The position numbers and the translations under genes were made by a program. Of a DNA stretch of 64,000 nt, positions 16,817-27,055 are shown one piece after another; position 1 is the stretch's first letter; every line of letters starts with the position of its first letter. The DNA is from Clostridia bacterium (GTDB lineage Bacteria > Bacillota > Clostridia > Christensenellales > Borkfalkiaceae), in NCBI GenBank assembly GCA_017536205.1, contig JAFXHX010000010.1, positions 1 to 64,000 of the forward strand, read 5' to 3'. The notes below the pieces were generated by a model. The model saw only the letters and a list, made by a program, of their open reading frames with translations, was not told where the DNA came from and searched no databases.

Positions 16817-16833
16817 GCATTTTTACTTGACAG
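16810..16833. repeat. perfect inverted repeat over the ylxM -35 box
   Basis: CTGTCAAG and CTTGACAG arms (16810-16817 and 16826-16833) have an 8-nt centre. It lies downstream of the minus-strand AraC-type gene and could be its terminator (weak U tract), an operator for the ylxM promoter, or both. Confidence 0.6.
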
Positions 16834-16870
16834 TTTTAAATATTTCTTATCGTATAAAAAACTAATCAAT

Positions 16871-17641
16871 TCATAATCGCGCGTTGTTTTCACGATACTG
16901 CCTAGGTGTTAACCCTAAATACGATTTAAAGTTGCGATTAAAACTGCGCACGGAATCGTAGCCACTATCATACGCACATTGTATAATACTAAAACTTGTA
17001 TTTTCTAAAAGAAAACAAGCGTGACCAAGACGATAGTGGTTTACGTAAGAATTATAAGAAATACCAACAGTCTTTCTAAAAATACGAGAAAGATAAGCGT
17101 AATCATATCTTAATATTTCTGCAAGTTTTTTTAACGAACAATCCTTTCCGTAACACTCTTCAACAAAAGTAAATATTTTATTTAGAACCCCGTCTTTATC
17201 TACCTGCCTATTTTCGTATAGTCTATTATTATCAAACTGAGCACATATTGAATAAAGAACGCCCTTTTTTTGCGTTATTGTAGATGTAACTTTAAGATTA
17301 TGAAGCGCATCAACAAGATAATCATCTAAACAAAACAAATTATCCACAGGGTTTTTTCCTATAACCCCTGTAGAAAACTCTTGTACTAAATCAGGCGAAA
17401 ATATGCAAAGCACGTGCTCACTCTTAACAGATTCAAGTGAATGAATTTGATTTGGGAAAATTAAAACACCTTGATTCTTCTTTAAATGGTACGTAGTTCC
17501 ATCAACTTCCACGTGCATTTCACCTGAAAGAATTACTATTACTTCAAAACATTGATGTAAATGTGGTGGATAACAAAAATTACTACCACTTTCAATTTTT
17601 AAATACCCTGGCATTGCCAAATGATTAAACTGATAAAACAT
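16871..17641 (-). CDS. AraC-family transcriptional regulator (cupin sensor)
   Basis: This 256-residue regulator has an N-terminal cupin-like sensor (PPHLHQCFEVIVILSGEMHV, then the barrel to about residue 90) and two C-terminal helix-turn-helix motifs (KKLAEILRYDYAYLSRIFRKTVG and the SFSIIQCAYDSGYDSVRSFNRNF region). It is divergent from xylB-xylA-GH120 and its promoter overlaps theirs, so it most likely activates or represses xylose use in response to a sugar ligand. The ligand is an inference from context. Confidence 0.9.
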   Translation of the reverse strand: MFYQFNHLAMPGYLKIESGSNFCYPPHLHQCFEVIVILSGEMHVEVDGTTYHLKKNQGVLIFPNQIHSLESVKSEHVLCIFSPDLVQEFSTGVIGKNPVDNLFCLDDYLVDALHNLKVTSTITQKKGVLYSICAQFDNNRLYENRQVDKDGVLNKIFTFVEECYGKDCSLKKLAEILRYDYAYLSRIFRKTVGISYNSYVNHYRLGHACFLLENTSFSIIQCAYDSGYDSVRSFNRNFKSYLGLTPRQYRENNARL

Positions 17642-17673
17642 ATTTCCTTAAAAAAAACAATTTTTGTCTATAT

Positions 17674-17702
17674 ATTATATACTTTCTTTCTTGTAATGTC
17701 AA
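17674..17702 (-). promoter_or_regulatory. promoter of the AraC-type regulator
   Basis: On the minus strand, TTGACA (17697-17702), a 17-nt spacer and TATAAT (17674-17679). Its -35 box abuts the -35 box of the divergent xylB promoter. Confidence 0.75.
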
Positions 17703-17719
17703 CAATAGCCCATTATACT
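17691..17719 (+). promoter_or_regulatory. xylB-xylA-GH120 promoter
   Basis: TTGTAA (17691-17696), a 17-nt spacer and TATACT (17714-17719). The weak -35 is compatible with activator dependence. The TTGT...ACAA imperfect dyad at 17691-17705 is a candidate regulator site. Confidence 0.7.
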
Positions 17720-17739
17720 ATAAAAAAGGAGATTACTAA

Positions 17740-19215
17740 ATGACTTATTATATTGGAATAGACCTTGGAACGTCTGCTATGAAAATTGTTTTAACAGACG
17801 CTTATGGAACAATATTTAATACCGTTACTAAAGAATACCCTTTAAGTTTTCCTAACCCTAATTGGTGTGAACAGTCGCCAAGGGATTGGATAACTGCTTT
17901 AGTTGACGGAACTAACGAACTTTTAAACGGGTTTGACGCTTCAAAAATCGCAGGTATTGGGTGTGCAGGACAAATGCACGGATTAGTTGTTTTAGATGAC
18001 GTAGACAACGTTATTCGCCCTGCAATTTTATGGAACGATGGCAGAACTTTTAAAGAAGTTGATTACCTAAACAACATTATCGGCAAGAACAACCTTTTAA
18101 AATGGACTGGCAACGTTGCATTTGCAGGTTTTACAGCGCCAAAACTTATTTGGTTAAAAAATAACGAACCTTCTAACTTTTCAAAAATTGCTAAGGTAAT
18201 GCTACCAAAAGACTACGTAAACTACACGTTGACAGGAGTTTTTAGTAGCGATTATTCAGATGCTTCTGGCACGCTTCTACTAGACGTTGCAAACAAGCAA
18301 TGGAGTAAAGAAATGCTAACTATTTGCAATATTACCGAAGAGCAAATGCCCACGTTATATGAAAGTTATGCTCCTATAGGAAAGGTTTTACCTAATATTG
18401 CAAAATTGTTAGGAATACCTAATTCCGTTACGGTGTGTGCAGGAGCAGGCGACAACGCTGCGGCTGCAGTAGGTGCAGGAATCGTTGATGGTGAATGCAA
18501 TATAAGCATAGGCACGTCTGGTACTGTTTTTATTTCATCAAAAACGTTTAGCGTTGATAATAATAATGCTCTTCATTCATTTGCTCATGCAGATGGAAAA
18601 TATCATTTAATGGGATGTATGTTATCTGCTGCATCATGTAACAAATGGCTTATGGAAAACGTTTTTCAAACAAGCGATTATAAAGCAGAGCAAGAACTAA
18701 TTTCTTATGATGATTTGGGTGAAAATAAAGTTTACTTCCTACCCTATTTAATGGGCGAACGTAGCCCTATTAACGACACGAACGCTCGTGGAACTTTTAT
18801 AGGAATTACATTAGATACTAAGCGTAGCGACCTTACTCAAGCGGTTTTAGAAGGAATAGCCTTCGCAATTCGCGATATTGTGGAAGTGGCGCGCAGTTTA
18901 GGCATTAAAATAACCACGTCTAAAATATGTGGTGGTGGCGCGAAATCTAAACTTTTGAAGCAGATTATCTCAAACGTATTAAACGTTAATTTAGAAGAAA
19001 ATAATTTAGAACAAGGCCCATCAATTGGAGCATCAATTCTTGCAATGATTGCGTGTGGCGAATATGATAGTGTCAAAACGGCATGTAATAAACTTACGTC
19101 AGTTACCACAACAGTTAAGCCTAATGCAAAATTAGTTGAAAAATACGAGATACGTTATAAGCAGTTTAAACACATATATCCTGCGTTAAAAGAAACATTT
19201 ACTAAACTTATATAA
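17740..19215 (+). CDS. xylB: xylulokinase
   Basis: This 491-residue FGGY kinase phosphorylates D-xylulose to xylulose-5-phosphate for the pentose phosphate pathway. The N-terminal [11 protein letters not shown] phosphate loop, [13 protein letters not shown] and ILWNDGRT are typical of xylulokinase, and [32 protein letters not shown] and CGGGAKSKL form the second lobe. AAGGAG precedes the ATG. It is the first gene of the xylose operon, 13 nt before xylA. Confidence 0.95.
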   Translation: MTYYIGIDLGTSAMKIVLTDAYGTIFNTVTKEYPLSFPNPNWCEQSPRDWITALVDGTNELLNGFDASKIAGIGCAGQMHGLVVLDDVDNVIRPAILWNDGRTFKEVDYLNNIIGKNNLLKWTGNVAFAGFTAPKLIWLKNNEPSNFSKIAKVMLPKDYVNYTLTGVFSSDYSDASGTLLLDVANKQWSKEMLTICNITEEQMPTLYESYAPIGKVLPNIAKLLGIPNSVTVCAGAGDNAAAAVGAGIVDGECNISIGTSGTVFISSKTFSVDNNNALHSFAHADGKYHLMGCMLSAASCNKWLMENVFQTSDYKAEQELISYDDLGENKVYFLPYLMGERSPINDTNARGTFIGITLDTKRSDLTQAVLEGIAFAIRDIVEVARSLGIKITTSKICGGGAKSKLLKQIISNVLNVNLEENNLEQGPSIGASILAMIACGEYDSVKTACNKLTSVTTTVKPNAKLVEKYEIRYKQFKHIYPALKETFTKLI

Positions 19216-19228
19216 GGAGAAATTATTT

Positions 19229-20539
19229 ATGTATTTTCCAAACGTAACTAAAATTAAATACGAGGGGCCTAATTCTAAAAACCCCCTAGCCTTCAAGTTT
19301 TATGACGCCGAAAAAATTGTCGCTGGTAAGCCTATGAAAGAACATTTGCGTTTTGCTATGGCTTGGTGGCACAACCTTTGCGCTTGCGGTACGGATATGT
19401 TCGGTCGCGATACAGCCGATAAATCCTTTGGAACTATAATAGGCACTATGGAACACGCAAAAGCAAAAGTTGATGCTGGTTTTGAGTTTATGCAAAAATT
19501 AGGCATTGAATACTTTTGTTTTCATGACGTTGATATCGTTCCAGAATCAAATAATTTAAAAGAAACTAATCGCCGTTTAGATGAAATTACCGATTATATG
19601 CTTATTAAAATGAAGCAAACCGGAATTAAATGCCTTTGGGGTACTGCCAATATGTTTAGCAATCCACGCTTTGCAAACGGAGCAGGCTCTACGAACTCTG
19701 CCGACGTTTTTTGCTTTGCAGCAGCGCAAGTAAAAAAAGCGTTAGACATTACCGTAAAACTCGGTGGTAAAGGCTATGTTTTTTGGGGTGGTCGCGAAGG
19801 CTATGAAACCTTACTTAATACCGACGTTAAGTTTGAACAGGAAAACATTGCTAGACTAATGAAAATGGCTGTAAAATATGGACGCAGTATTGGATTTAAA
19901 GGAGATTTTTATATTGAACCCAAACCAAAAGAACCTATGAAACATCAATATGATTTTGATGCGTCAACTGCAATAGGTTTTTTGCGTCAATACGGACTTG
20001 ATAAAGATTTTAAAATTAACGTTGAAGCAAATCATGCAACGTTGGCGGGACACACCTTTCAACATGAATTAAGGATATCTGCAATAAATGGAATGCTTGG
20101 CTCTATTGATGCAAACCAAGGCGATTATCTTTTAGGTTGGGATACAGATGAATTTCCGTTTAACGTTTACGAAACCACAATGTGTATGTACGAGGTTTTA
20201 AAGGCAGGCGGTCTTTCAGGTGGATTAAACTTTGATGCTAAAAACCGTCGCTCATCATATACGCATGAAGACATGTTCAATGCTTACATTTTAGGTATGG
20301 ACGCATTTGCACTTGGACTTATAAAAGCTTCAAAAATTATTGACGATGGCACGATAGACGACTTTATAAATATGCGCTACAACAGTTTTAAACATGGAAT
20401 TGGCGCCAAAATAGTATCTGAAAACACGACTTTAGAAGAACTTTCTAACTACGCAGAAAACTTGGGTGAAGCGAAACTACCTGGGTCAGGTAAACAAGAA
20501 TATCTTGAAAGCGTTTTAAATAACGTGCTGTTTGGTTAA
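19229..20539 (+). CDS. xylA: xylose isomerase
   Basis: This 436-residue enzyme converts D-xylose to D-xylulose using two divalent metals. The length and the N-terminal extension mark the group II type found in Clostridia. Key residues visible are H99 and D102 in [11 protein letters not shown], the conserved [10 protein letters not shown], the metal-ligand [15 protein letters not shown] segment, [12 protein letters not shown], and GSIDANQGD with [15 protein letters not shown] precedes the ATG. It acts with XylB and the GH120 enzyme encoded in the same operon. Confidence 0.97.
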   Translation: MYFPNVTKIKYEGPNSKNPLAFKFYDAEKIVAGKPMKEHLRFAMAWWHNLCACGTDMFGRDTADKSFGTIIGTMEHAKAKVDAGFEFMQKLGIEYFCFHDVDIVPESNNLKETNRRLDEITDYMLIKMKQTGIKCLWGTANMFSNPRFANGAGSTNSADVFCFAAAQVKKALDITVKLGGKGYVFWGGREGYETLLNTDVKFEQENIARLMKMAVKYGRSIGFKGDFYIEPKPKEPMKHQYDFDASTAIGFLRQYGLDKDFKINVEANHATLAGHTFQHELRISAINGMLGSIDANQGDYLLGWDTDEFPFNVYETTMCMYEVLKAGGLSGGLNFDAKNRRSSYTHEDMFNAYILGMDAFALGLIKASKIIDDGTIDDFINMRYNSFKHGIGAKIVSENTTLEELSNYAENLGEAKLPGSGKQEYLESVLNNVLFG

Positions 20540-20552
20540 AAGGAGGCTAACC

Positions 20553-22496
20553 ATGATTTATTACGTTTCAGTAAACGGAAGTAATTTAAACGATGGCTCG
20601 ATTAATTTACCCTTTAAAACTATAAATCACGCATCAAAAATTGCCGTTGCAGGTGACACTATAAGAGTATTTGGTGGAACTTATAGAGAGTGGGTTGACC
20701 CAAAAAACGGTGGGACTAGTAATAATAACCGAATAACATACGAAGCTGTTCAAGGCGAACATCCCGTTATTAAAGGTTCTGAAGTAATAACAGGATGGAA
20801 AAATATTGGAGACACCGTTTGGACAAAAACCATATCAAACTCATTGTTTGGCGATTGGAATCCATTTGCTATAATGGTTGAAGGAGATTGGCTAGTTGAC
20901 CCGATAAAAGAATATCGCGTTCATCTGGGCGACGTTTATATAAACGGCGTATCAATGTTTGAGGCGAAATCTATTAGCGACCTTTACGACTCTACTTTAA
21001 GAACAATTGGTGCTCAACATTATAGGCGAATTGAAGACGAACTAATTTTAAATCCAGAACTTACCAGATATAAATGGTATGCAGAAGTAGACGATACTAC
21101 AACCACCCTATACTGCAATTTTCACGAATACAATCCAAACATTGAACTTATAGAAATTAACGTACGCCCTTGCTGTTTTTATCCAAAATTAACAGGCGTA
21201 AACTACATTACTCTTCGCGGATTTGAAATTGCACATGCAGGTTGCCCCTGGACACCTCCCACTGCAGACCAAATAGGTATGGTAGGTCCACATTGGAGTA
21301 AAGGATGGATTATTGAAAATAACGATATCCACGACGCTAAATGCAGTGCAATCAGCCTTGGCAAAGAAATTAGAACCGGGCATAACACGTCTTCAAGATT
21401 TCATAGAAAATCTGGGCACCGCTATCAACTTGAAGCTGTATTTTCTGCACTTAAAATGGGGTGGAATAAAGATAGCGTTGGTTCTCATATCGTTCGAAAC
21501 AACGCAATTCACGATTGTGGACAAAACGGTATAGTTGGACACCTTGGGTGTATTTTTTCAAAAATAGAGCATAACAACGTGTACAATATAGGTGTAAAAC
21601 ACGAGTTTTGGGGACATGAAATTGCTGGAATTAAGTTTCATAGCGCAATCGACACACATATAATAAATAATAATATTCACGATTGCACACTTGGCATGTG
21701 GCTTGATTGGGAAGCACAGGGCATGCGTGTAACGAGAAACGTTTTTCATAAGAACAATCGCGATTTTATGATTGAAGTTAGTCACGGTCCTATACTTATT
21801 GACCATAACGTTTTTACTTCTCAATATTCAATCGATAACTGGTCGCAAGGAAGTGCCTTCGTTCACAATTTAATATTGGGAAAAATATTTAATAGAACTA
21901 TTTTAGAACGCTCTACACCATATCACCAAGCTCACTCTACCAACGTTGCGGGCTACTGCGAGATTTACGGTGGCGACGACCGATACTATAATAATATTTT
22001 TGCTGGAAAATGGGAAAACAACTGTGAGTTTTTAGAACAATTTTCTACAAATTGTGATAGATTTACGTCCCCAGAAGAATACAATGAAAAAATAAATAAA
22101 ATATACGATGAGTGCGGTCATATTGGATATAAACTTATTGTGGAACAACCAGTTTGGCTAAAAGATAACGCTTACTCAGGTTATGCGCGCCCATCTAAAC
22201 ACGATAAAAATGCATTTATAGCAAAAGGTCTTTTAGCGGAAATAAATGAAGATAATGGCAACGTTTTTCTCTCTCTTAACGTGCCTAAAGAAGTCGCTTA
22301 TGCTAATTGTGAGCGTATTTCAACTAAACGTCTTGGCGAAACGCGAATTTCTGCACTACCATTTGATGCTCCAAATGGTGATGATTATGACTTTTCATTT
22401 GACCTTATAAACGAATCTTATGGCGATAACGTTAAGCCCGGTCCATTAGCATCGTTAAACGAAGGTTACCAAGAAGTTTTAGTTTGGAAAAAATAG
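20553..22496 (+). CDS. GH120 beta-xylosidase
   Basis: This 647-residue right-handed beta-helix enzyme matches the GH120 family (type enzyme XylC of Thermoanaerobacterium saccharolyticum) along its length: AGDTIRVFGGTYREWV, NVRPCCFYP, HDAKCSAISLGKE, HDCGQNGIVGH, and EVSHGPILIDHN. The nucleophile and acid/base of that family correspond to D385 (WLDWEAQG) and E408 (IEVSHGP), 23 residues apart as in the type enzyme. It has no signal peptide, so it should cleave imported xylo-oligosaccharides in the cytoplasm. AGGAGG (20541-20546) fixes the start at 20553 rather than the upstream ATG at 20532, which overlaps xylA. It is the last gene before a strong terminator. Confidence 0.93.
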   Translation: MIYYVSVNGSNLNDGSINLPFKTINHASKIAVAGDTIRVFGGTYREWVDPKNGGTSNNNRITYEAVQGEHPVIKGSEVITGWKNIGDTVWTKTISNSLFGDWNPFAIMVEGDWLVDPIKEYRVHLGDVYINGVSMFEAKSISDLYDSTLRTIGAQHYRRIEDELILNPELTRYKWYAEVDDTTTTLYCNFHEYNPNIELIEINVRPCCFYPKLTGVNYITLRGFEIAHAGCPWTPPTADQIGMVGPHWSKGWIIENNDIHDAKCSAISLGKEIRTGHNTSSRFHRKSGHRYQLEAVFSALKMGWNKDSVGSHIVRNNAIHDCGQNGIVGHLGCIFSKIEHNNVYNIGVKHEFWGHEIAGIKFHSAIDTHIINNNIHDCTLGMWLDWEAQGMRVTRNVFHKNNRDFMIEVSHGPILIDHNVFTSQYSIDNWSQGSAFVHNLILGKIFNRTILERSTPYHQAHSTNVAGYCEIYGGDDRYYNNIFAGKWENNCEFLEQFSTNCDRFTSPEEYNEKINKIYDECGHIGYKLIVEQPVWLKDNAYSGYARPSKHDKNAFIAKGLLAEINEDNGNVFLSLNVPKEVAYANCERISTKRLGETRISALPFDAPNGDDYDFSFDLINESYGDNVKPGPLASLNEGYQEVLVWKK

Positions 22497-22505
22497 ACAA
22501 ATAAA

Positions 22506-22543
22506 AGGATAGTATTGAAAAAAATCAATACTATCCTTTTTTA
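22506..22543 (+). terminator. xyl operon terminator
   Basis: A 13-bp perfect stem (22506-22518 with 22525-22537) is followed by TTTTT. This is a strong intrinsic terminator on the plus strand. Confidence 0.9.
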
Positions 22544-22557
22544 TACAATATAACTGT

Positions 22558-23454
22558 TTAAAATAAATTATCAATAAACTCGTTTAGGTTAAACTCTTCT
22601 AAATCGTCAAGTTTTTCGCCAACGCCAACGTAGGCAACGGGCACTTCGTGCTCTGCAAGCATTGAAATTACAAAGCCACCTTTTGCAGTTCCGTCAAGTT
22701 TAGTTAGCACTATACCATCAAGATAAACGGCTTCGTCAAACGTTTCAACTTGACTAACGGCGTTTTGACCTGTTGTTGCGTCTAAAACGATTAACTTATA
22801 AAAGTTTGCTTCACTATATTCACGCTCAACGACCCTACTCATTTTTTTAAGTTCTTCCATAAGGTTTTGCTTAACGTGAAGCCTACCTGCCGTGTCGATA
22901 ATCAAAACGTCGGTTTGTTTTGCCTTTACTGAAGAAATTGCATCGTAAACAACTGCAGACGGGTCTGCGCCTTCGGCGTGTTTAATAATTCTAACGTCTG
23001 CCCTTTTTGCCCACTCTGAAAGTTGGTCGCTTGCGGCGGCTCTAAACGTGTCTGCTGCGCATAAAGTAACCGTTTTACCTTTATTTTTAAAGTAGTTTGA
23101 AAGTTTGCCTATCGTTGTAGTTTTACCAACGCCGTTAACGCCTACTAACATAATTACAGCGGGATAGTCAAGCGCAAAATCTTCGACGTTTTCGCACATT
23201 TTGATTATTGCGCTTTTAAGCGCGCGCTTAACTTCTTCTTTATCTTTAACGCTACCGTCTATCATTTCTTCGCGAAGATTATCAACTAAATCCATAGCAA
23301 AGGTAACGGACATATCGGCAGAAATTAACGCGTCTAAAAGTTCATCATAAAACACTTCGCCTATACGGTCGATTTGAAAAACTCTAGCAAAAGTATCGCT
23401 AATTTTATCTTTAGTTTTTTTAAGCGATTCGGCAAGTTTTGAAAATATACCCAT
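22558..23454 (-). CDS. ftsY: signal recognition particle receptor FtsY
   Basis: This 298-residue membrane-associated GTPase docks Ffh-ribosome complexes. NG-domain motifs are GVNGVGKTTTIGKL, DTFRAAASDQL, DTAGRLH and TKLDGTAKGG. The acidic N-terminal A domain is minimal, as in many Clostridia. It shares one base with the end of smc and is the last gene of the asnS-plsX-rnc-smc-ftsY string. Confidence 0.98.
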   Translation of the reverse strand: MGIFSKLAESLKKTKDKISDTFARVFQIDRIGEVFYDELLDALISADMSVTFAMDLVDNLREEMIDGSVKDKEEVKRALKSAIIKMCENVEDFALDYPAVIMLVGVNGVGKTTTIGKLSNYFKNKGKTVTLCAADTFRAAASDQLSEWAKRADVRIIKHAEGADPSAVVYDAISSVKAKQTDVLIIDTAGRLHVKQNLMEELKKMSRVVEREYSEANFYKLIVLDATTGQNAVSQVETFDEAVYLDGIVLTKLDGTAKGGFVISMLAEHEVPVAYVGVGEKLDDLEEFNLNEFIDNLF

Positions 23455-26400
23455 TAAGCGTTCTTCCTTTCAAGTTCGATAGCATCTGAAAGTTTAACTG
23501 AAACGATGCTTGATACACCCTTTTCGGGCATTGTAACACCGAAAAGACCGTCTGCATTTTCCATTGTAACTTTTTTGTGCGTAATACAAATAAATTGTGT
23601 TTCTTTAGCAAAGTTTTTAAGGTATTTTGCAAACCTTGCAACGTTAGCGTCGTCAAGCGCAGCTTCAATTTCGTCAAGCACGCAGAACGGCATTGGGCGA
23701 AGGCGAAGTATTGCAAAGAGTATTGCAATAGCGGTAAGCGACATTTCGCCACCAGAAAGTAGCGATATTTTTTGAAGTTTCTTTCCCGGTGGTTCTGCAA
23801 CGATTTCAATGCCTGCGTCAAGCGGGTCGCCCGTCGTACTTTCTTCAACGACAAGGTCTGCACTACCACCACCGAACAACTCTTTAAATATTTTAGAGAA
23901 GTTAGAACGAATAGTTTTAAACCCTTCGTTGAAGGTAAGCGTCATTTCCTTGGTTAAGTCGTCTATAACTTTTTGAAGGTCGTCTTGCGCTTTGTAAAGG
24001 TCGTCGCGTTGAGAAACTAGTTCGTTATACGCTTCGCTTAACTCGTTATACTCTTCAATAGCGTTAGGGTTAATACTACCAAGAGCAGCAATTTTGCGCT
24101 TTAAAGTTGATATTTCTTGTTGAGAAGTTGCTATTTCGTAGTTTTCGTCGCGAAGTGGCAAGCAAGTTTCGTACGTAAGTTGATATTCGGTAAATATGTT
24201 TTGCGACATAAAGTCAAGTTCGGTGTCAACTTTTGTATAGTTAACTTCTTCGCTTGCCTTTCTTTCACTATTTTTATCAATATCGGCTTGTAAAACTTCA
24301 CGCTTTAAGTTGTCTTGCGCAATAAGTTCGTTTAAGCGTTCTTTTTTACTGTCGAATTCGGCTTGTTGCTTGCGTAAATCTTCAAGGTGCTTTTTATCGT
24401 CTGCATTAAGCGAAACCTCTTCAGCCTTGCGAATAAGCCCTTCGATAATTTTTAAGTTACTTTCAGTAACTTTTTTGTTGTTTTCGTTAGCCGTGTTAAG
24501 ATTTTCTATTTCTAAACCAAGCCTTTCGATATCGGCTTCTGCGCCCGCAATTTCCGAACGAAGATAAGAAAGCCTTGACTGAACGCTAGTGTTTTCTTTA
24601 AGGACTTCATCGCGTTGTTTTCTAAGTTCGGTAAACATTTCACGATGTTGCGACTGTTCTTTAGAAGCCGTTTCTTTTTGCCTGTTAAGTTCTTCGTTGC
24701 CTTTATTTATATCGGTGTATGCAAGCGATATTTCAGAAAGACGTTGCGAAATAACGGCAATATCGTCTTTATACTTTTCAATTTCAAGTTGAGTATCTTG
24801 AATAACTTTATCGGTAACCACTAATTTTTCGCGTAAAATTGCCGATTTTTGTTTAGCCGAGAACAAACTTTCGTTAAGAGCGTTAAGCTCGTCTACTTTT
24901 TCGTTAACTTGCTTTAAAAGGTTTTGTTTGTTGGTAGATAACAAATTAAACTCGTTCTTTCTTTCGGTAATTTTTTGCGTAAGTTCGGCAATTTGACGGT
25001 CGATAGTAAGCAAGTTGTTAGAGTGCTTTGCTTGCGCACCACCCGTCATACTACCAGAAGTAGCAATAACGTCGCCTTCAAGGGTAACGATTTTAAAGTT
25101 GAAATGGTATTTGTGCGCAATTTGCCTTGCGTTTTGAAGATTATCTACGATTAAAGTGCCACCTAAAAGATGTTTTACTATATTTTCGTAGTACGTATCG
25201 TACTTAACGATATCGGTTGCTAAACCTAGCGAGCCCGTTTCGTTTATTGCGCTAATTAAATCGCCACCGTTACCCCTTACCTTTACAGTTTCAATAGGAA
25301 GGAAAGTTATTCTACCTATATTCGACTTTTTAAGGTAAGAAATTAAATATTCAGTGTCTTTAGAAGTTTCGGTTACAACGTTTTGAATTGCACCGCCTAT
25401 TGCCTTTTCAACTGCAAGTTCGTACTTTTTATCAGTTGACATAATTTCGGCAACTACGCCCTTTACCTTTTGAGCCAAGTTTTTATCTTGCTTGGTTGCT
25501 TCCATAAGGCGCTTAATCGCTTCGTTATAACCTGCGTAAGAATCTTTTACGCCAAGGGTAAACTTTAAGCGAGTGTCTATTTCGCTAATAATGCGTTCAA
25601 GTTCTAAAAGTTTGTTAGTAACTTGCTCTATAAAGTTGTTGGTTGAAGATACGCTATCTTCTTTATCTTTAACTTCAAGTTTAGCGTTTGAAATAAACTC
25701 TTCTAATGAAGCAAGTTCTTTCTTATTTTCGTCGTTTTCAAGCATTAACGCCGTGCATTTATCAACGAGAGCGTTAACTTTATCGACAATAGATTTTTGT
25801 TGCGAAGAAATAACGCTTTCTTCTGCCGATATTGCGCCAAGGTTTTTGTTCATATCGGCAAGGCCTTCAACGCTTTTAATAACTTCGTTTTGAACTGACT
25901 CGGCTAAGTCTTCACCACGGGTGATTTCGCCCGATAATTCGGCGATTTTCTTGCTAATTTCGGCAGATTTTTTAGTTAAAGCATCAATTTCTTTGTTGCA
26001 AGAAACGGTGTAACTTTTTTTGTTTTTAAGTTGAGTTTCATTTTCGCTAATTTTTTCGGTGTTTTTAGCCGTTTCGCTAGACAAACGCTCGTTTTCAGAA
26101 CGGAAAAACGATATTTTTTCGGCAAAAACTTTGGCTTCGCCCGACTGCTTTTCTATATCAACCGAACGGTCGGTAATTTCGTTAGCAATTGCGCGCAAAA
26201 ACTCGTCTGCGTGCTTAACTTCGTCAAGATGCGAATTATAAAGCGCGATAGTTTCGTTAAGTTCAACCCTTCTTGCTTCAATTTCTTCGGTTAAACCTTT
26301 AATTCTATCGTTAATTTTGCGCTTGGTTTCGCTAGCGTTTTCGTATTTATATAAGTAAGTGTTAATTTCGTGGTGTTTAAGTTGTTCGGAAAGCGCACGG

Positions 26401-27050
26401 TTTGCCCTTGTTTTTTCGGCTTGCTTTCTAAGTGGTTCAAGTTGGCGTTCACGCTCGGTAATAATATCGCTTACACGGGTAATGTTATCGTTAGTTCTTG
26501 CAAGTTTGTTAATAGTTTCGTTTCTATCTTTTTTAGTTTTTGCAATACCAACGGCTTCTTCAAAAATCGCTCTTCTATCTTCGGGTTTTGAAGAAAGTAT
26601 TTCGCTAACTTTACCTTGACCTATAATGGTATAACCTTCTTTACTAACGCCACATTCGTGAAGTAAGTTGATAAGGTCGCGCATACGGCAAGGCTGACGG
26701 TTAAGATAATATTCGCTTTCGCCACTTCTGTATAGTTTTCTAGTCATAACTACTTCGGTGTAGTCAAGGCTTGGAAATATTTTTTCGCTATTGTTAAAGT
26801 AAAGCGAAACTTCGCAATAAGAAAGCGATTTTCTTGATTGTGTACCGTTAAAAATAACGTCTTGCATAGACGAGCCACGCAAGGTTTTTGCCGATTGCTC
26901 GCCAAGAACCCACCTAATAGCGTCGGCAACGTTACTTTTGCCACAACCGTTAGGACCTACTATTGCGGTAATACCGTCGAGTAAGTCTATTTTAACTTTA
27001 TCTGCAAAGGACTTAAATCCTAAGAGTTCAATTCTTTCAAAATTAAGCAT
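23454..27050 (-). CDS. smc: chromosome segregation protein SMC
   Basis: This 1198-residue ATPase compacts and separates the chromosome with ScpA and ScpB. It has Walker A GPNGCGKSN (32-40), a first long coiled coil (about 165-500), a hinge (about 510-670, including GGAIQNVV), a second coiled coil, and the C-terminal ABC signature LSGGEMS followed by Walker B CVLDEIEAALDD. Full length, with no interruption. It is 5 nt after rnc and overlaps ftsY by one base. Confidence 0.98.
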   Translation of the reverse strand: MLNFERIELLGFKSFADKVKIDLLDGITAIVGPNGCGKSNVADAIRWVLGEQSAKTLRGSSMQDVIFNGTQSRKSLSYCEVSLYFNNSEKIFPSLDYTEVVMTRKLYRSGESEYYLNRQPCRMRDLINLLHECGVSKEGYTIIGQGKVSEILSSKPEDRRAIFEEAVGIAKTKKDRNETINKLARTNDNITRVSDIITERERQLEPLRKQAEKTRANRALSEQLKHHEINTYLYKYENASETKRKINDRIKGLTEEIEARRVELNETIALYNSHLDEVKHADEFLRAIANEITDRSVDIEKQSGEAKVFAEKISFFRSENERLSSETAKNTEKISENETQLKNKKSYTVSCNKEIDALTKKSAEISKKIAELSGEITRGEDLAESVQNEVIKSVEGLADMNKNLGAISAEESVISSQQKSIVDKVNALVDKCTALMLENDENKKELASLEEFISNAKLEVKDKEDSVSSTNNFIEQVTNKLLELERIISEIDTRLKFTLGVKDSYAGYNEAIKRLMEATKQDKNLAQKVKGVVAEIMSTDKKYELAVEKAIGGAIQNVVTETSKDTEYLISYLKKSNIGRITFLPIETVKVRGNGGDLISAINETGSLGLATDIVKYDTYYENIVKHLLGGTLIVDNLQNARQIAHKYHFNFKIVTLEGDVIATSGSMTGGAQAKHSNNLLTIDRQIAELTQKITERKNEFNLLSTNKQNLLKQVNEKVDELNALNESLFSAKQKSAILREKLVVTDKVIQDTQLEIEKYKDDIAVISQRLSEISLAYTDINKGNEELNRQKETASKEQSQHREMFTELRKQRDEVLKENTSVQSRLSYLRSEIAGAEADIERLGLEIENLNTANENNKKVTESNLKIIEGLIRKAEEVSLNADDKKHLEDLRKQQAEFDSKKERLNELIAQDNLKREVLQADIDKNSERKASEEVNYTKVDTELDFMSQNIFTEYQLTYETCLPLRDENYEIATSQQEISTLKRKIAALGSINPNAIEEYNELSEAYNELVSQRDDLYKAQDDLQKVIDDLTKEMTLTFNEGFKTIRSNFSKIFKELFGGGSADLVVEESTTGDPLDAGIEIVAEPPGKKLQKISLLSGGEMSLTAIAILFAILRLRPMPFCVLDEIEAALDDANVARFAKYLKNFAKETQFICITHKKVTMENADGLFGVTMPEKGVSSIVSVKLSDAIELERKNA

Positions 27051-27055
27051 ATTTT

